DNA of 64,000 nt. It comes from Callorhinus ursinus. Its lineage: Eukaryota; Chordata; Mammalia; Carnivora; Otariidae. The DNA is taken from NCBI RefSeq assembly GCF_003265705.1, contig NW_020312817.1:50195589-50259588 (forward strand), written 5' to 3'. Below, piece after piece: positions 35,603-48,423 of this stretch. The position numbers and the translations under genes were made by a program. Below the pieces are notes generated by a model. The model was not told where the DNA came from. It was given only the letters and a program-made list of their open reading frames with translations, and ran no database searches. Every line of letters starts with the position of its first letter. The first letter of the stretch is position 1.

Positions 35603-36359
35603 ACTTAGAGAAATAATTATGTTCATGTAAAAATAAGTACATGAATTTCATAGCATAGTACATATTAGTAATAGTAAAAAATTGGTAACAACCAAAATGT
35701 TCTTCTACAGGATAAACTGTGATATATTCATACATTAGAATACTACTTAGCAATAAAAAGAAACAACTATTGATACACATAATAACTCAGATGAATCTCC
35801 AGGTCATCAGGCTGAGTAAAAAGAGTTAATTCCAAAGGTTACATGCTATATGATTCTATTTATAGAACATTCTCCAAAAGATGAAATCATACAGTAAAGA
35901 AACAGATCACTGGTTTCCAGGGCTTAAAGAAGGCAGGGGACAGGGAGAAGGAGTGTGACTATAAACAGACAGGTACAAGGAATTCCTTTGTGATGACAGA
36001 ACACTTCTATATTTTGATTATGGTAGTAGTTACACCAATCTATATGATTAAATTTCATAGAATTATACACATATACATTTAAAAAAAACCAACTGCATGC
36101 AAAAACTGGTGAAATCTGATGAAAGTCTGTAGTCTAGTTATCTGCATTGTATCAGTATCAATTTCCTGGTTTTGATAATGTACTAAAGTTACGTAAGATA
36201 TTACCAATGGAGAAGCTGAGTGATGGGAACCTGGGACTCTCTAAACTATTTTTTTAATCTCTTGTGAGTCTATATATTTTTAAAGTAAAAAGTGAAGAAA
36301 AAAGTAATAGACCCATGAATAAAATAAGAAAGCATGATTCTGTATGAATATAATAAACA

Positions 36360-36960
36360 AACTAAAAATTTGCAAAGGAATGAGATACTCACATAGTTTC
36401 AAAGTACCTCCCACAAAATATGTAATTACAAAGGGAAAAAGAGTAATTTTCAGTGAAGGAACCTAGCAGTCATAACCTTAAGTAATTAATGTCATAATTG
36501 TCAGCAGGGGGACAAATGAAAATTGTGCAACATCTGATAACATATGATGAGAATTCAATGTCCCTTCTGTGATATTCCTAACCCAAACCTAATCATGAGA
36601 AACATCAGAGAAACCCAAATTGAAAAACATTCTACAAAGTAAATGATCTGTTATCTTCAAAAGGTCAAGAAAGTCAAGGAAAGACTGAAGAAATATTCCA
36701 GACCAAAGAAAATTAGAGTCATGACAACTAAATGCAACATGTGATTTTTGAACTGCCTCCTTTTATTATAAAAATCCTTACTGGAACAACCAGAAAGTCT
36801 GAATACTGAATACTGTCTGTAATGGAGCACTGATTTTCCTGATTTTCATGACTTTACTGGGGTTATGTAGGATTATGTTCTTTTTATAGGAAATGATACA
36901 GTGATGTATCAGCATGCCATGGGGCAGCATGTCAACAACTTACTCCCAAATGGTTAAGGA
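36360..36960 (+). mobile_element. old L1 3' UTR-like fragment
   Basis: Contains atcagagaaacccaaattga, ggtcaagaaagtcaaggaaa and gactaaatgcaacatgtgat-like text of the old L1 3' UTR; boundaries uncertain. Confidence 0.5.
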
Positions 36961-37529
36961 AAATAAAGGAGATATTAACATAATATTCTCAAATGTTGAT
37001 TAAACAGACAAAAATTCAGTAAAAATGAAGATTTCAACGTAACAGTTGATCAAGTGGACCAAACTGACATATACAGATATTACATTAAGGAAGTGCAGAA
37101 TGCATACTCCCTCAACTGCACATTGATCAAAATAAAAATATACTGTAATGTGAAGCAATTCTAAGAAATTTAAATATGTTGAAATCATTTAGAATATAAT
37201 CTCAATAACCACAATAGAATTAACTAAAAATGAATAATAATTAGAAAGTTCTCATACAATTGGAAATTAAGAAACACATCTCTACATAGCCCATGGAACA
37301 ACAACAAATTATAACAGAAATGAGAAAATATTTAGAGCAAAGATGGTGATGAGAAAGTACATAAAAATCTGTGTATATCAGAAAAGGCTAAATATTAATG
37401 AAAATTAATGAATATGAAAAAAATTAAGTATTTATTCTCAGAAATGTAGGAAAAGACCATCAAGTTAAAACCCAAAACAGAAGGGAAAAAATAAAACATA
37501 TAAGCAGAAACCTTAAAAACAGAGAGCGT

Positions 37530-37711
37530 GGGGCACCTGGGTGGCTCAGTCATTAAGTGTCTGCCTTCGGTTCATGTCATGATCCTAGTGTCCTGGGATC
37601 GAGCCCCGCGTTGGGCTCCCTGCTCCGCGGGAAGCCTGCTTTTCCCTCTCCCACTCCCCCTGCTTGTGTTCCCTCTCTCGTTATGTCTCTGTGAAATAAA
37701 TAAAATCCTTA
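37530..37711 (+). mobile_element. young SINEC, bear/seal-type
   Basis: ggggcacctgggtggctcag head, ctccgcgggaagcctgct and gcttgtgttccctctctcg blocks, AAATAAATAAAATC tail. Confidence 0.93.
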
Positions 37712-37803
37712 CAAATAAACAGAAAACACATACTAGAGGATCAACAAAACCCAAACTGCTTAACACCTAGAAAAAGCAATCAAGTAAAAAAAGAGAAAAC
37801 AAA

Positions 37804-38030
37804 AATTACCAATATCAGACATAAAAAAGTTAATATCACTAGAGATTCAGAAATTGAAAGGATAAGAAGATATTATGAAAATAACTCATATCAATAAGTT
37901 CTGACAAGTTAGAATAGAAAAAAATTCATTGAAAAACACTTTCAAAGCTGACATGAGAAAAAAAAAAGAAAATCTGCATAGTCATATCCATTAAAGATTG
38001 AATCGTACTAAAAACTCCAGGCCACAATGG
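37804..38030 (+). repeat. second local duplication, copy 1 (227 bp)
   Basis: From aattaccaatatcagacata to ctccaggccacaatgg; repeated at 38911-39135 with about 5 substitutions and 2 small indels by eye. Confidence 0.95.
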
Positions 38031-38269
38031 CTTCACTGGTAAATTCTGCCAAATATCCAAGAAAGAAAGAATACCAATCTTAAACAAACTCTTTCAGAGC
38101 ATCCTAATATATTTCTGAGGTCAGCCTAATGCTCATACCAAAATCAGACAAAGATATTACAAGAAAAGAAAATGAGAGGTGAATATCCCCCATGAACATA
38201 GATGTAAAAATCCTAAATAAAATATTAGGCAAATTGTGTCTAGCAACAAAGGACAATATAGAAATTAAG

Positions 38270-38690
38270 GATGACTAGGGTAATTTCTACAATATGTACT
38301 GTAATAAAGTCTGACTCCATTTTTGATGTTTCACTAATGACTTCTTTTTAAGCATCTCCTTTGGCCCTACATCTGGACAGGCTGGTAAGAAAGTCTGAAT
38401 GTGAGTACCTCCTTCATTGGCACCAACAGAAAATTTAAACCTCCCACACATAAAACCCTTTTCCTAGTTCTACTTCCTAGTCACTATAAGCCCAATCTAC
38501 TCACTCTGCTTTGCCAAAGCTGGCCTGCACCTGTTTGTGTTCACCCAGCTCACCCCAGAAGTCCCTGTGTGAGTAATAAACTTCCTCTCAAATTCTCATG
38601 GTATGAGAAATGTCATAAGCCAACATATCTGAACCAAATTTTGGGTGGGGATCATCCCATTTCTTCATTAAAGAATAAAGATGTATATAA
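38270..38690 (+). mobile_element. LTR-like segment (possible solitary LTR)
   Basis: Less AT-rich than its neighbours and unlike L1. It contains gtgtgagtaataaacttcct, which looks like a polyadenylation region, and a 113-codon frame (38401-38742) without recognisable motif. No clear TG...CA ends or target repeat. Assignment is tentative. Confidence 0.35.
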
Positions 38691-38910
38691 AAAGCCAATA
38701 AGGAGAATAAGGCAGAATAATAAAAGATGCATGATTAATTAAAAAAAAAAGATGGCAGGAAAGAAGGGACAAAATCCAGATGACACAAACAGAAAGCAAA
38801 ATGTGATATGGTAGATTTAAATCAAATAATACCTGTCTAACACAAATTCTTTCAGATAATGATGAAAGAGTGAATATTTCCAGTTCTTTTTTGAAGCCAC
38901 CATAATTCAT

Positions 38911-39135
38911 AATTACCAATATCAGACATAAAAAAGCTAATATCACTAGAGATTCAGAAATTGAAAGGATAAGAAGATATTATGAAAATAACTCATGTCA
39001 ACAAGTTCTGACAAGTTAGAATAGAAAAAAATTCATTGAAAAACACTTTCAAAGCTGACATGAGAAAAAAAGAAAATCTGCATAGTCATATCCATTAAAG
39101 ACTGAATCTGTACTAAAAACTCCAGGCCACAATGG
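38911..39135 (+). repeat. second local duplication, copy 2 (225 bp)
   Basis: Same block as 37804-38030, same orientation; followed by later L1 ORF2 sequence instead of the original continuation. Confidence 0.95.
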
Positions 39136-39438
39136 ATATAAGGACACTTCAAAAAGATTATAGATCAATATTAGCAAACTATATTCAGTAATAAATATAA
39201 AAAAGGACAATATATCATAAGCAAGTGGAGTTTATCCCAATAATGCAAGATAAGTTTAACATTCAAAATCTAACAAATGTAATTCACCATAATGATTTAA
39301 AAAAAAAGTGAGAAAATACATATGATTACCTCAATAAAGCACGAAAAGCATTTGGCAAAATTCAATACCCACTCATGATAAAAACTCACAGCAGGCAATA
39401 AAAGAGGACATCTTTAATCTGATAAAGGGCATCTATTA

Positions 39439-39582
39439 GGGGTGCTTAGGTGGCAGCAGTGATCTCTGGGTGGTGAGATGGAGCCCTGCCTTGGGCTCTG
39501 CACTCTGCTTAGGACTCTCTCTCTCTTTTCCTCTGCCCCTCCCCCACTGTCTCTCTCAAATAAATAAATCCTCAAAAAAAAA
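39439..39582 (+). mobile_element. decayed SINEC, internally deleted
   Basis: Head ggggtgcttaggtggcagca, shortened body, AAATAAATAAATCC tail. Confidence 0.85.
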
Positions 39583-40388
39583 TTTACAGGTACTATCTCA
39601 CGTGATGAAAAACGAAATCTACTCCCCCACCCTCCCAAAACAGAGAATAAGGCAAGATGTCCGCTCTTACTACTTCTACTTGATATTATATTGAATGTCC
39701 TAGCCAGTGCATTAGGTAAGAAAAAGAAATGAAGCCATGAAGATTAGAAAGGAAGAAGTAAAACTGCTCTGCTTGTTCCCTGACAACAGGATTGTCTATG
39801 AAGAATAAATAACATACTTGCAGATGTCATTAAATTTAAACAAGACACTCCCTAAATCTTAGGGGAGTTACTGAACATAAAATAGAGGACAGCAGGTATG
39901 CCTCAACTTAACCACTGGAAGTATTAGCTTACCTAAATTCTCTGTGGCCATAGTACCCATTGCCCTAAATTAGCCCATAGGAAGCTCTGATCCAATAAGT
40001 AAGAAAGTAAAATAAAAATTAAAACTTGTTGACATATATAAATTGGCTTGACAACAGTATTTCTACATACAAGCAACAAATAACTAGAAAATACAAATTT
40101 TGAAATACCATATAAAACAGTATCAAAACACAGAAAATATTTAGGAATAAACCTAACAAAAGATGTGCAACGCCTACACTGAAAATTACTTATTACTGAG
40201 AGACATTAATATGCAGAAAAAATGTTCATGCATGGGAAGACTCAATATTATTAAGATACCAATCATTCACAAAATGATCTATAGAGTCAGTGTAATACTA
40301 AACAAAATCACAAGAAGCTTTAATAGAGAAACCAGGAAGCTTATTCTAAAATTTAGAATAAATAATAAATAAATAAAAACTTCTTTAA

Positions 40389-40578
40389 ATGAGCCACCCA
40401 GTCATTAAGTGTCTGCCTTCGGCTCACGTCATGATCCTGGGGTCCTGGGATCAAGCCCCACATCAGGCTCCCTGCTCAGCGGGAAGCCTGCTTCTCCCTC
40501 TGCCTCTCCCTCTCCCTGTGTCCCCTCTCTCACTGTGTCTCTCTGTCAAAAATAAATAAATAAAATCTTTAAAAAAAA
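40389..40578 (+). mobile_element. young SINEC with inverted first dozen bases
   Basis: From gtcattaagtgtctgccttc onward a normal young SINE with AAATAAATAAAATC tail, but its first 12 bases (tgagccacccag) are the reverse complement of the expected ctgggtggctca head. Confidence 0.88.
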
Positions 40579-41089
40579 TGAAACTTAAAAAAAATAAAAA
40601 TAAAATTTATATTGAAATGCAAAGGACTTAAAATAGCAAAAGTAATGTTGAAAATAAAAAACAAGGTTGGAGGACATAACCTGATTTCAAGACTTACTAT
40701 CAAGCTACAGTAATCAGGGAATCATGGTTAAAAACAAAAAAAAGACACCATGGTATTAGTATGAAAATAGATAAACAGATTAAAGGAACAGAGTAAAATT
40801 ATTTTTACCCACACATATGACACCAACTGATTTCTGACAAAGACTAAATTCAAAACGGAAATAATCAAAATTTCAAAAAATGGTGCTGGAATATCTAAGA
40901 AAATGATTCTCAATTACATAAATTACAGAAGGAAAACTTTCCTCTTCCAAAAGAGGAGGTTTGGTCCCCTCTTGTACTAAGCCACCTGCAACTGACACAA
41001 AGTAGTCACAGGCAGTATAGAAGAGAGGACTAAGTTAAGCTCCTGCTTTCTATCCTGAGAGTCAGGAAAGGGGAGCTCAAGGAGAAACT

Positions 41090-42230
41090 GTGAAGAGAAA
41101 AGCAACTCCTTAACATATATTTATAAACTCCTGGGCCTATCCCTGAGCCATTTGTGTGTGTAGATCTGAACCTAAACAGCATACCTACACTTTGAGCACA
41201 GATATATGAGACAGACTACTACCAAATCTCAGACTGGCCACTGGTACACACACATGCAGGTCAGATCTGAACAGCAGTGCAAAAGCTCTGAAAACTGAAC
41301 TCACATGGAACTAAAACCCACAGAAGGTGGGTTAGAATTTGTAATATGAATGTGAATGAGTTGATTGCCTAGTAAAACAAAAATATCAAAATTTTCTATA
41401 GGATTTAAATGAGACTAGTTATCTCATAATATTATGAAATACAAACCAAAATTACTCAGCATATGAAGAACCAGAAATTCTCAATTCACTTGGGAAAAGA
41501 GAATCAATAGACACCAATGCTGGGATGAAAGAAATGTTGGAATTATCTGACAAAAACTTTAAGGAAGCTATTATAAAATCCTCCAACAAGTTAGGGTGGG
41601 TACCTTTGAAACAAATGGAAAGACAAAGTCTCAACAAAGAAACAGAAGATATAGAGAAGAAACGGCAGAAATTTTAAAACTAAAAAATGATATAACTGAA
41701 ATAAAATACTCACTGGATGAGCTCAATATAAGAATGGAAATGTTGGAGGAAAGACTTAGTGAACTCCAAGACAGATCAATAGAAATTATTCAAGTTGAAC
41801 AACAGAGGGAAAAAAAGATAGAAAAAAAAAAGAACAGAACTTCAGGGACTTACAATATCAAAAGGTCTAACATTTGTGTGTCAGAGATGTAGAAAGAGAA
41901 GAGAAAGAATGTGGTAAGTGGTAAGAAAAAATATTTTAAGAAGTAAGGGCTAAAACTCCCTATATATGATGAAAAATATAAACCCTTAGAAGCTCAGCAA
42001 ACATCAAACACGATGCACCAAAGAAATCCATGCCTAGATACATCATAACCAATTGACTCAAAGCAAAACAAAAGAAAAGTAAAAGCAACCTGGGAAAAAT
42101 GACACATTGCTTCTACCTTATAGGGTAATAATGATTCCAAAACTGTAGATTTCTCATCAGAAACCATGGAATTTAGAAGGAAGCAGACTGTTTTTAAAAT
42201 ACTGAAAGAAAAGGACTGTCAACCTAATTG
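41090..42230 (+). mobile_element. HAL1-like (half-L1) ORF1 remnant
   Basis: Text gttggaattatctgacaaaa, then a 98-codon frame (41596-41892) with the L1 ORF1 coiled-coil pattern (LDELNIRMEMLEERLSELQD; RSIEIIQVEQQREKK), then tctcatcagaaaccatggaa and aaggactgtcaacct. This order fits HAL1, an L1 relative carrying only ORF1. Frames are broken; family from memory. Confidence 0.7.
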
Positions 42231-42870
42231 CATGAGCCATAAAATAATGAGTAAACTTGGACTTCACTGAAATTAAAAAACCTTGTTGTGTGAAAGACCC
42301 AATGAGCAGATGAAAAGATAAGTCACATACTACAAGAGCATATTTGCCAATAACATATCCAGCAAAGATCTTATATCCAAAGCTCTCAGAACTCAACAGT
42401 AAGAAAATAAAACGCTATTAAAAAATCATTTCACTGAAGAGGATGGTAAAAAATCACATGAAATGAAGAAAACCCCTTAGGGAAATACAACTGAAAACCA
42501 TGTTGAACTATCATTGTACACCTATAAAAATGGCTAAAATATATGGACAATACCACAGGCTGGCAAAGATGTAGAGTAACTGGAACAAATATCATTGTTA
42601 GTGGGAATGCAAAGATAAAGCAGTTCTTGCAAGGTTAAACACACACATACACATGACTCAGCAATCCCACTCCTGAGGATTTACCCTACAGAAACAAGAA
42701 AGTGGCACACAAATGTTTATAGCTCTAACTGTAATCACCCCAAAGTGTAATCACTCCAAAAAATGAATGCATGGATAAACAAACTATAGTAATCTGTACA
42801 AGAGAATTGCAATATAAAGGAATAATAAAAGATTACTGCTTTTAATAAAGCAATAAAAAGTAAAAAATCT
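42231..42870 (+). mobile_element. old L1 ORF2 3' fragment, resumed at 45245-45560
   Basis: Sense L1 (ttatatccaaagctctcaga; cagcaatcccactcctgagg). Its 3' UTR continues after a younger L1 at 42883-45235. Confidence 0.75.
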
Positions 42871-42882
42871 GCTTCACAAAAA

Positions 42883-45235
42883 CGAAGGATGACTCTTTCA
42901 CCACGACTAAGTGGGATTTATTCCTGGGTTACAAGGTTGGTTCAACATCTGCAAATCAATCAGTGTGATACAATACATTAATAAAAGAAAGAACAAGAAC
43001 CATATGATCCTCTCAATAGATGCAGAAAAAGCATTTGACAAAGTACAGCATCCTTTCCTGATCAAAACTCTTCACAGTGTAGGGGTAGAGGGTACATACC
43101 TCAATATCATAAAAGCCGTCTATGAAAAATCCATAGCGAATATCATACTCAATGGGGAAAAACTGAGAGCTTTCCCCCTAAGGTCAGGAACATGGCAGAG
43201 ATGTCCACTATCACCACTGCTGTTCAACATAGTACTAGAAGTCCTAGCCACAGCAATCAGACAATAAAAAGAACTAAAAGGCAACCGAATCAGCAAAGAG
43301 GAAGTGAAACTCTCACTTTTTGCAGATGATATGATATTTTATGTGGAAAACTCAAAAGACTCCACCCCAAAACTGCTAGAACTCATATAGGAATTCAGTA
43401 AAGTGGCAGGATATAAAATCAATACACAGAAATCAGTGGCATTCCTATACACCAACAACAAGACATAAGAATGAGAAATTAAGGAGTCGATCCCATTTAC
43501 AACTGCACCCAAAACCATAAGATACCTAGGAATAAATCTAACCAAAGAGGCAAAGAATCTGTACTCAGAAAACTATAGAATACTCATGAAAGAAATGGAG
43601 GAAGACACAAAGAAATGGAAAAACGTTCCATGCTCATGGATTGGAAGAACAAATATTGTGAAAATGTCTATGCTACCTAGAGCAATCTAAACATTTAATG
43701 CAATCCCTATCAAAATACCATCAACTTTTTTCAAAGAACAAATAGTCCTAAAATTTGTATGGAACCCGAAAAGACCCCGAATAGCCAGAGGAATTTTGAA
43801 AAAGAAAAGCAAAGCTGGCGGCATCACAATTCCGGACTTCAAGCTCTATTACAAAGCTGTCATCATCAAGACAGTATGGTACTGGCACAAACACAGACAC
43901 ATAGATCAATGGAACAGAATCGAGAGCCCAGAAATGGACCCTCAACTATATGGTCAGTGAATCTTCGACAAAGCAGGAAAGAATGTCCAATGGAAGAAAG
44001 ACAGTCTCCTCAACAAATGTAGTCGGGAGAATTGGACAGCCACATGCAGAAGAATGAAACTGGACCATTTCCTTACACCACAAACAGAAACAGACTCAAA
44101 ATGGATGAAAGACCTAAATGTGAGACAGAGTCCATCAAAATCCTTGAGAAGAACACAGGTAGCAACCTCTTTGACCTCAGCTGCAGCAACTTCTTCTAGA
44201 AACATCGCTGAAGGCAAGGGAAGCAAGGGAAAAAAATGAACTACTCAGACTTCATCAAGATAAAAAGCTTTTGCACAGCAAAGGAAACAGTCCACAAAAC
44301 CAAAAGACAACCCATCGAATGGGAGAAGATATTTGCAAATGACGTATCAGATAAAGGGCTAGTATCCAAAATCTCTAAAGAACTTATCAAACTCAACACC
44401 CAAAGAACAAATAATCCAGTCAATAAATGGGCAGAAGACATGAACAGACATTTTTCCAAAGAAGACATACAAATGGCCAACAGATGCATGAAAAAGTGCT
44501 CAACATCACTCAGCATCAGGGAAATACAAATCAAAACCTCAATGAGATACCACCTCACACCAGTCAGAATGGCTAAAATTAACAAGTCAGGAAATGACAG
44601 ATGTTGGCGGGGATGCAGAGAAAGGGGAACCCTCCTACACTGTTGGTGGGAATGCAAGCTGGTGCAGCCACTCTGGAAAATTATATGGAGGTTCCTCAAA
44701 AAGTTGAAAACAGAACTACCCTATGACCCAGCAACTGCTCTACTGGGTATTTACCCCAAAGATACAAATGTAGTGATTGGAAGGGGCACATGCACCCCAA
44801 TGTTTATAGCAGCAATGTCCACAATAGCCAAACTACGGAAACGAAATCTTGCCATTTGCAATGACGTGGATGGAACTAGACAGTATTATACTAAGCAAAA
44901 TAAGTCAATCAGAGAAAGACAAGTATCATATGATCTCACTGATATGAGGAATTTGAGAAACAAGACAGAGGATCATAGGGGAAGGGATGGAAAAATGAAA
45001 CAAGATGAAGCCAGAAGGGAGACAAACCATAAGAGACTCTTAATCTCAGGAAACAAACTGAGGGTTGTTGGAGTGGAGGGGGGTGGGAGGGATGAGGTGG
45101 CTGGATGATGGACATTGGCGAGGGTATGTGTTATGGTGAGCGCTGTGAACTGTGTTAAGACTGATGAATCACGGACCTGTACCCCTGAAACAAATAATAC
45201 ATTATATGTTAATAAAAAAAATAAAAAAATAAAAG
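42883..45235 (+). mobile_element. 5'-truncated carnivore L1, ORF2 RT to poly(A)
   Basis: Retrotransposon ORF2 from the start of the RT domain. The RT block reads [20 protein letters not shown] (43000s); the catalytic motif LFADD is at 43316-43330; a stop follows at about 43388. The last 290 codons (44236-45108) are open and include the C-terminal Cys-rich motif (CWRGC ... HCWWEC, residues 123-140). About 100 bp that other copies have is missing near 44840. The 3' UTR ends in AATAAAAAAAATAAA at about 45235. Not active: truncated and interrupted by stops. Confidence 0.93.
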
Positions 45236-45244
45236 CCAAAAAAA

Positions 45245-45560
45245 GAGGGATGGATCTTAAATGTGCTTTACAAAGTAAAAGAAACTAAACCTAAAGGCTG
45301 TTACACATTTTATTATTTCATTTATATGACATTCTAGAAAGGCAAAATTAGAGGAAAGAACAAACCAGGAATTACCAGGAGTCAAGGGAGGGATCTGTCT
45401 ACAAAGAGAAAGCATGCAGAAATTTTGGGATTGATGGAAATACATTGTATGGAACTGTGATGGTGAATTTATCATAAATGGTAGAGTTGTACACCACGTA
45501 AGTTTTACACTATGCATATTTTTTTAAAAAATGAACCACAATGTAAGGACAAAGATGGAA
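45245..45560 (+). mobile_element. old L1 3' UTR, continuation of 42231-42870
   Basis: Reads like an old L1 3' end (aaaccaggaattaccaggag; ggaactgtgatggtgaattt). Confidence 0.6.
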
Positions 45561-46077
45561 TGCAGGATGTGACAAATAAAAATAACTGTATTATAAATGA
45601 ATCACACTGAAGGGTATAGAAAAAAAAGAAGAAAAAAACGAAGAAATGTCAGCAGTGTGTTGACTAGATACTGTAATGTTAAATTCAAGAGAAAAGCATA
45701 TATAAACATTGAACTCAAGTTGGAGAATTCTGAAACTATCTAATTTATATACTAAGGTAAATGTACTGTAGATAATGAGAGCCAGGTTTATCATCACTAA
45801 AGAAACAAGTTAAAAATAAGGGTAAGAGGCTTGAATCAACCCTGTGGTTCTAGATCAGCTGAAGGTATCAATACTGACTAGTGGTTTAACAAATACTTAC
45901 ATATACAGATATACACAAACACATACACACACACTGATAGAGATGGGAGTAGAGAAGTAGGCATATGCATGAATTAATATACATACATATAATTCTTAGC
46001 TTGGTTAACTGCTAGAAGCAGTGACATTCTAGTAACAATGCGCTAACCTGGTGTCATACCTCCACCGGTCAAAGTAT
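45561..46077. other. intron 10, no recognised element
   Basis: A-rich; CA-rich run near 45900-45935. Nothing else recognised. Confidence 0.5.
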
Positions 46078-47279
46078 GGTACTGAAGTCCCTCATTATTA
46101 TTGTTTTGTTTTCTATCTCTCCTTTCTGATATGTTTAGTAATTATTTAATACACTTAAATGCTCCAATGTTGGGTGTGCATATATTTACAACTGTTATAT
46201 CATCTTGATGAACTGTCCCCTTTATTATTATATAATGGCCTTCCTTGTCTCTTGTTACTGCTTTTGGCTTAATGTCTATTTTGTCTGATATAAGTATAAA
46301 TACAGCTACTCCTGCTCTCTCTTGGTTACCATCCGCATGGAGTATCGTTTTCCATTTCTTCACTTTAAACTTGTGTGTCCTTAAGCTAATGAGTCTCTTG
46401 TAGGCAGCATATAGTTGTGTGGGTTTTTTTATTCATCCAGTCATTCTATGTCTTTTAATTGGAGAATTCAATCCATTCATATTTAGAGTAATTATAGGTA
46501 AGGACTTACTAATGCCATCTCATTTGTTTTCTGGCTGTTTTGTAGTTTCCTTGTTTCTTTCTTCCACTCTTGTTGCCTTCTTTTGTGAACTGTTGATTTC
46601 CATAAGATTATGTTCTGATTCCCTTCTATTTTTCATGAATCTACTATGTTTTTGCCTTGTAGTTACCATGAGGCTTATATAAAACTTCTTATAGCTATAA
46701 CAACCTATTTTATATAGTAACAACTTTGATCACATACAAAAACACTACCATTTTACTCCCTGCACGTTTATGTTTTTAAATGCCCTAAATTCAACAATGG
46801 ACAGATCTTCTAGGCAGGAAAATCAACATGGAAATGTTGGACTTGAACTATAATTTAGACCAAATGGACTTTAACAGACATATAGAATATTCCATCCAAC
46901 AGTTCCTGAACACACATTCTTATTAAGCACACACAGAACATTTTGCAGGATAGGTCATATGATAGGCCACAAAACAAGTCTTAGCAGATTTAAGAGGACT
47001 GAAATCATACCTAGTACCTTTCCCAACCAAATATGAAACTAGAAATCAATACCAGTAGGAAAGCAGGAAATTTTAAAATATGTGGAAATTAAACAACATA
47101 GTCCTGAACAACCAATATGTTAAAGAAAAAAAAAATCAAAAGAGAAAGCAAAAAAAAAATCTTGAAACAAATGAAAATGGATACACAACATACAAAAATC
47201 AATGGGATGAAGCAAAAGCAGTTCAAAGAGGGAAATTTATGGTGATGAATGATTATATTAAGAAAAAAGAAAGGTCTTG

Positions 47280-47485
47280 AGGTGCCTGGTTGGCTCAGTC
47301 AGTTAAGTGTCTGACTCAGGTCATGGTCATGATCTCAGGGTTGTGAGATGGAGCCCCATGTCAGGCTCCATGCCGGGCCTGGAGACTGCTTAAGGTTCTC
47401 TCTCCCCCCTTCCCTCTGCCCCTCCCTCCTGTTCATGTACACACACTCTCTCTCTCAAAAAGAAATAAAAGAATAGAAAAGAAAA
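47280..47485 (+). mobile_element. older SINEC, nested in L1
   Basis: Head aggtgcctggttggctcagt, CT tract, AAAAAGAAATAAAAG tail. Confidence 0.9.
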
Positions 47486-48423
47486 GGAGAGAAGACATTA
47501 CAGCTGATACCAGAGAAATACACAGAATCATGAGACTATTATGAACAATTATATGCCAACAAATTGGAGAACCTAGGAGAAAAAAGGATAAATTCTTAGA
47601 AACATACAACTTCCCAAGACTGAATCATGAAGAAATAGAAAACATGAACAGATCAATAATGAGTAAGGAGACTGAATAAGGACTGAATCAAAATCCTCCA
47701 AACAAAGTCCAGGACCAGAAGGTTTTACTGGTGAATTCTACCAAACATTTAAAGAGGAAATAACACCAATCTTCATGAAACTCAACCAAAAATTGAAGAG
47801 GAAGGAACACTTTCAAATTCATTTTACAAGGTGAGCATTACCCTGATCCAAAACCAGATAAGGACATTTCTAGAAAACTGCAAACCACTATCCCTGAATA
47901 CAGACACAAAAATCCCCAACAAAATATGAGCAAATCAAATTCAACAGTACATTTAAAGAATCCTACACTATGATCAGTTCAGATTTATCCCTGGCAGGCA
48001 AGGACAGTTCAACATATGCAAATCAACAAATGTGATATACAACATTAAAAAGTGAAAGATAAAAATCAAGAAAAAGCATTCGACAAAACACAACATTCAT
48101 TCATGATAAATAAAAACTATCAACAAATTGGGTACCTCAACATAATAAACATCATGTATGACAAACCCTCAGCTTCTATCATCCTCAGTGGTGATTGGTT
48201 AAAAGGTTTCCCTTTAATATCAAGAACAAGATAAAAGTGTCCACTCTCACCATTCTTATTTAACATAGTATTGGAAGTCCTAGCCAGAGCAACCAGGAAA
48301 GAAAAAGAAGTAAAAGCCATCCAAATCAGAGAAGAAATAACACTGTCTTTGTTTACAAATGATATAATCTTATATATGGAAAATCTTAAATACTTCACCA
48401 ATGATTAGTGTTTCTATACACTA

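Larger units (their letters stand above)
34630..36300 (+). mobile_element. old L1, ORF2 3' part and 3' UTR, with nested SINE and MER20-like element
   Basis: Sense L1 text (aagcacatgaaaaaatgttc near 35126; acactcctgggcatgtatcc near 35380; aatactacttagcaataaaa near 35740). Interrupted at 34881-35070 and 35404-35602. Confidence 0.8.
36961..38265 (+). mobile_element. old L1 ORF2 fragment, sense
   Basis: Decayed ORF2 (ctctacatagcccatggaac; agcctaatgctcataccaaa). Interrupted by a young SINE at about 37530-37711. Its middle (37804-38030) is duplicated at 38911-39135. Confidence 0.75.
39136..40920 (+). mobile_element. old L1 ORF2 fragment, sense, with two SINEs
   Basis: RT-region and downstream text (aaagcatttggcaaaattca; cacgtgatgaaaaacgaaat). 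SINEs at about 39439-39582 and 40389-40578. Confidence 0.75.

Noticed and set aside
42911..43267. Reverse-transcriptase-like protein as a functional gene
   Set aside because: It is a 5'-truncated L1 ORF2 with stops soon after the frame and an L1 3' UTR downstream.
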